From the NCBI GenBank assembly GCA_025716855.1, contig JAIXMQ010000025.1, positions 248,001 through 312,000 of the forward strand: a stretch of 64,000 nucleotides of DNA, read 5' to 3'. Source of the stretch: Pilaira anomala. Its lineage: Eukaryota > Mucoromycota > Mucoromycetes > Mucorales > Mucoraceae. Numbering within the stretch: the first letter of the stretch is position 1; each line of letters begins with the position of its first letter. The notes under the pieces are model-generated. The model did not search any database. It was not told the origin of the DNA and saw only the letters and a list, made by a program, of their open reading frames with translations. A program made the position numbers and the translations under genes. Of this stretch, positions 61,053 to 64,000 are shown piece by piece.

Positions 61053-61908
61053 AAAAAAAAAAAAAAAGGGGGGGCTCTTTTTTTCTTATTTATACAATTT
61101 TACCCAAGATTTTATATCTTATTACTTTTTAGCAGATACTTTATATTTTCTTCTTTATATTAAACACCTTTTTTTTTTTTTCTTTAAATTAAAATATGCC
61201 AAAAGTCATACCGTTTTTTTTTTTTTTTTTTTTTTTTTTTTCTCTTAAACTTTGATAAAGCTTCTTTTTTCTTTTTGATTACTACGTTGAGTGTATCGAA
61301 ATAGTGATGTTTTGTGATCAAACCAGCGAGTGAAAAACAAATAACCAAAAAGTCAACCAAATGTACCTCATATCGAAGTATTGTAGGGATATAATAATCA
61401 TGCTTTATTATGTAACTCCAAAAGACGATACATAGATGGTCAATAATCGTATACTTTTCTTTTGAGGACTGATTTAATCCTTGTGTACCGAAGAAAATGA
61501 GAGTGAATCAAATTTAAATGGGCCCCCACCGAAGAGAGCATCGATTTCAGTAACAGATTCAAGAAAAAAAAACATTGTTGTAAGAGCGGGAGGAGCAGAT
61601 CTTTGACCATCACAACCAATCATTTGGTATATATATCCAAACCATTTGTAGAGAAATCCAGGTTTAGGTTTATCGTAGGATATGTATAGGCATCAGCATA
61701 AGTTTGTATTGCTATGCTTAAGTTGGTTATTAATTTTTGCAAGTAGTAAGGTAAGCCCTTCTTCTAGATTAGCCTCGCTACAGATAAAAGAGATTACATA
61801 TACACTTCACAAGCCACAATGCTGTAGATGATGCTTTTGAATATTTATTTTCCGCTTCTTTGCAGTTTTTATTTTGGTTTTTCTTTTCAATATAACGATA
61901 TATCAATT
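61053..61908. other. Intergenic between flippase and MAM33
   Basis: T-rich runs at 61166-61181 and 61214-61242 follow the flippase stop. The only coding-like content is the minus-strand frame at 61474-61783, listed separately. Confidence 0.5.
61474..61783 (-). pseudogene. Decayed coding fragment, unrecognised
   Basis: A minus-strand frame with one internal TGA reads LEEGLTLLLAKINNQLKH, then YDKPKPGFLYKWFGYIYQMI, then SAPPALTTMFFFLESVTEID and ALFGGGPFKFDSLSFSS before TAA at 61474. The composition is that of a real protein, not of AT-rich noise. I do not recognise the family. Confidence 0.35.
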
Positions 61909-62978
61909 ATGGCAACTAGACTTTTTGCAAGAACTGTGTTCAATACTCGCTCTTTACTTTTGGTTAGTAAAAACTATACTTATCGACCCAATGTGGTTTA
62001 TAGAACCATGTTACCAAGTTTGACATCCGTTCTTCCTCAAGCAAGAGCTTTTACTTTGACTACACCTCGTTTTGGTTGTGGCGAAGGTAAGTCTTAGTTT
62101 AATCAGGAAAATAAGTCTTATTACTTATACTTATTTGAATATAGCTGATTCCGAACTTGTTCATCAGTTGGAAGAAGAAATGAAATTTGAAGAAGCTGAT
62201 GTAAAGAATGAAGTACCTGCTTTTGTTCAAGAATTCTTGGAAAACAAATTATTTGAGGTAAAAAAAAAAAAAAAAAATAAAAAAATAATTTGATATTCAT
62301 ATAAACTGGTGTTTGTATAGATTAAAGATGTTGTAGGTCATGATAAAGTGACTTTAACGCGTACATTTGGAAACGAAAAGTATGAAATAGTTTAATGCAA
62401 AATAATTTAATAATTTGACGTATAAAAAAAAACAAATAATTAGGATTACTGTCATTTTTTCAATTTCGGATATCAATAATACAGTAGAAGAATTCACTGA
62501 AGAAGAGGAAAAAGAAAAGGAAGCATTAGAAAAAGACATTATTGAAGATAAAAAAGAAGTAGAAGAGGAAATTAAAGAATTAAAACCAAAAAAGGAAGAG
62601 GATGATGAAGAAGAAATTGAATCATTCCCAGTACGTGCTACTATCTTGGTAGAAAAAGAAGGAAAAGGAAGTTTGGTATTACATACAGTCGCTCAAGATG
62701 GTTATTTACATATTGATGCGGTAAGGTATTTTAAAGAAGGAGAAGTAGCTACGGATGATATTACAGCTCATGATATTGGTGAACAAAGACAAGATCTTTA
62801 TATGGGTCCAGTATTTGAAGAATTGGATGAAGACCTTCAAACAACATTTACCAAATATTTGGAAGAGCGTGGTATTGATACTGCATTAGCTAACTTTTTA
62901 CCCGATTATGTTGATTATAAAGAGCAAAAGGAGTATGTAAACTGGTTAAAGGATGTAAATGAATTTATTTCTGCATAA
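61909..62978 (+). CDS. MAM33: Mitochondrial matrix acidic protein Mam33/p32
   Basis: Trimeric, acidic mitochondrial matrix protein of the Mam33/gC1qBP family, involved in mitochondrial translation and ribosome biogenesis. Exons: 61909-62086, 62145-62257, 62321-62379 and 62444-62978, 294 residues. The N-terminus MATRLFARTVFNTRSLLLVS is a matrix presequence. A very acidic insertion (Glu/Lys repeats) lies near residues 130-175. The C-terminal fold includes LYMGPVFEELDEDLQTTFTK and YLEERGIDTALANFLPDYVD, the family signature. The start was chosen at MATRLF because upstream in-frame codons lack targeting features. Intron 3 uses GTATGA. Confidence 0.93.
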
Positions 62979-63154
62979 ATTATTTTATTTTTTACGCTTA
63001 AAAATTAAGCCGTTATTAAAATAAATTAACTCAAATAAAAAAACCTTTTTTGTGGTTCTATTTTTTTGTGGCTCTATTTTTTTTTTTTTCTTTTTTTTTT
63101 CGTTCCTTGTTAACAATATCTCTTTTTTAAAAAAGTAGTGAATGTCAATATATA

Positions 63155-64000
63155 ATGGAAACTGAATCGTCACTTGTGTCAAAAGAGAACATCTTGTTAG
63201 TGCTCAACTATTTTCTTATTGTTTGGTATTGTTTTATGGTCGCGTTAAGTTTATTTGGACAATATATTGGGTAAAGTAGGCAAAAATAATGATAATACAA
63301 TAGAAAATGATATTTATGCAAAAAAAAAAAAAAAAAAAAAAAAACATAGACAGTCAAGATATAGACAAAAACCTAAACCGAAATCATCCACATTATCATT
63401 CACAAAAGCAGAAGGTGTATCGATTATTAGACCCTTAAAAGGGGTAGATTTAGAATTAGAAGCAAACTTGCGGTCTTCATTTATTCAAAATTATCCAAAA
63501 TTTGAAATTATTTTTTCAGTGGCTTCACCAGAAGACCCAGCCATTATGATTGTAAATAGCTTGATGCAAGAGTTTCATCATGTTGATAGTAGATTGATTA
63601 TAGGTAATGAATGACTGTATCCCCCATGTGATAATGATTCTAAACATGATCATATGAAATAGGTGACCATCAAGTTGGAATTAACCCAAAGATTAATAAT
63701 ATGGTTGAATCTTATCGTACAGCTAAATATGATATTGTTTGGGTATTGGATTCAAATGTACATGTGGATAAAGATACATTAGGTCGTTCAGTTGATCAGT
63801 TAATGTTACCTGGTATCGGTTTAGTTCATCATTTACCTATTGCCGTACAACCCGCTACTTATTCTGCTGAAATTGAACAAATCTTTTTGGATACAAATCA
63901 TGCTAAAATGTATTTAGCTATTAATGGTGTTGGTATCGCTTCTTGTGTGATGGGGAAATCAAACTTATATCGTCGTTCGGACCTGGATAAAGTAGGTGGT
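63155..64000 (+). CDS. Ceramide glucosyltransferase (GT21), 5' part
   Basis: Transfers glucose from UDP-glucose to ceramide, making glucosylceramide in the Golgi/ER. Exons: 63155-63270, 63350-63603 and 63663 onward; the gene runs off the right edge. The N-terminus has one membrane span (ILLVLNYFLIVWYCFMVALS). The GT2/GT21 fold shows GVSIIRPLKGVDLELEANLR, FEIIFSVASPEDPAI, GDHQVGINPKINNM with the conserved KxNN, and VWVLDSNVHV in the DxD-like position. The second intron is close to the A run at 63321-63344. The catalytic C-terminal Q(R)XXRW motif lies outside the window. Confidence 0.9.

Noticed and set aside
1..64000. Biosynthetic or defence gene cluster
   Set aside because: The annotated genes are unrelated housekeeping and regulatory genes on both strands, with no co-directional run of pathway enzymes or defence domains.

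Overview
The window is nuclear DNA from a filamentous fungus, most likely Mucoromycota and probably Mucorales. The DNA is very AT-rich, with long homopolymer A/T runs. The genes carry many short introns with GT-AG ends. The protein set is fungal: Drs2-type flippase, MedA-like regulator, Mam33, AMPK beta, Sso1-like syntaxin and ceramide glucosyltransferase. Genus cannot be fixed from sequence alone. All gene models are spliced by hand. For each multi-exon gene, exon lengths sum to a multiple of three and phases agree across every junction.

Layout. 1-10.5 kb is gene-dense: an Asn-rich protein (cut by the window edge), a lysine methyltransferase, a small Cys-rich protein, LSm1, an Mpv17/PMP22 channel protein, a BLM/Sgs1-type RecQ helicase and ubiquinol-cytochrome c reductase core protein 2. 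10.5-24.5 kb is accessory. It holds two families of tandem repeats, then a full-length L1-like LINE retrotransposon (ORF1 with zinc knuckles, ORF2 with endonuclease and reverse transcriptase broken by two frameshifts). A gene desert of about 6.6 kb follows, containing a decayed reverse-transcriptase fragment. 24.5-26.9 kb is a MedA-type developmental regulator with a long gene-poor upstream region (26.9-31.6 kb) holding decayed coding fragments and hairpins. 31.6-40.7 kb has an HSF-type transcription factor, LSm2, a CAP-Gly protein, the CAF-1 p60 subunit (Cac2) and the AMPK beta subunit. 40.7-45.2 kb is again accessory: microsatellites, a tRNA-like remnant and a decayed hAT transposase. 45.2-64 kb holds an orphan ORF, CK2 beta, GMPPA, a four-LIM protein, a ten-exon syntaxin, a TMEM128-like protein, a Drs2-type P4-ATPase, Mam33/p32 and the start of ceramide glucosyltransferase.

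The genes are ordinary housekeeping and regulatory genes and do not form an evident pathway cluster. Two LSm-ring subunits (LSm1 and LSm2) lie 30 kb apart, probably by chance. The most interesting signals are the LINE with repeated upstream monomers next to a gene desert (a possible pericentromeric landscape), a P4-ATPase whose start codon reads GTG, an LSm2 gene whose first coding exon is just the ATG, several strong hairpins in gene-free DNA, and scattered decayed members of what looks like one orphan gene family. I found no convincing new defence or metabolic system.
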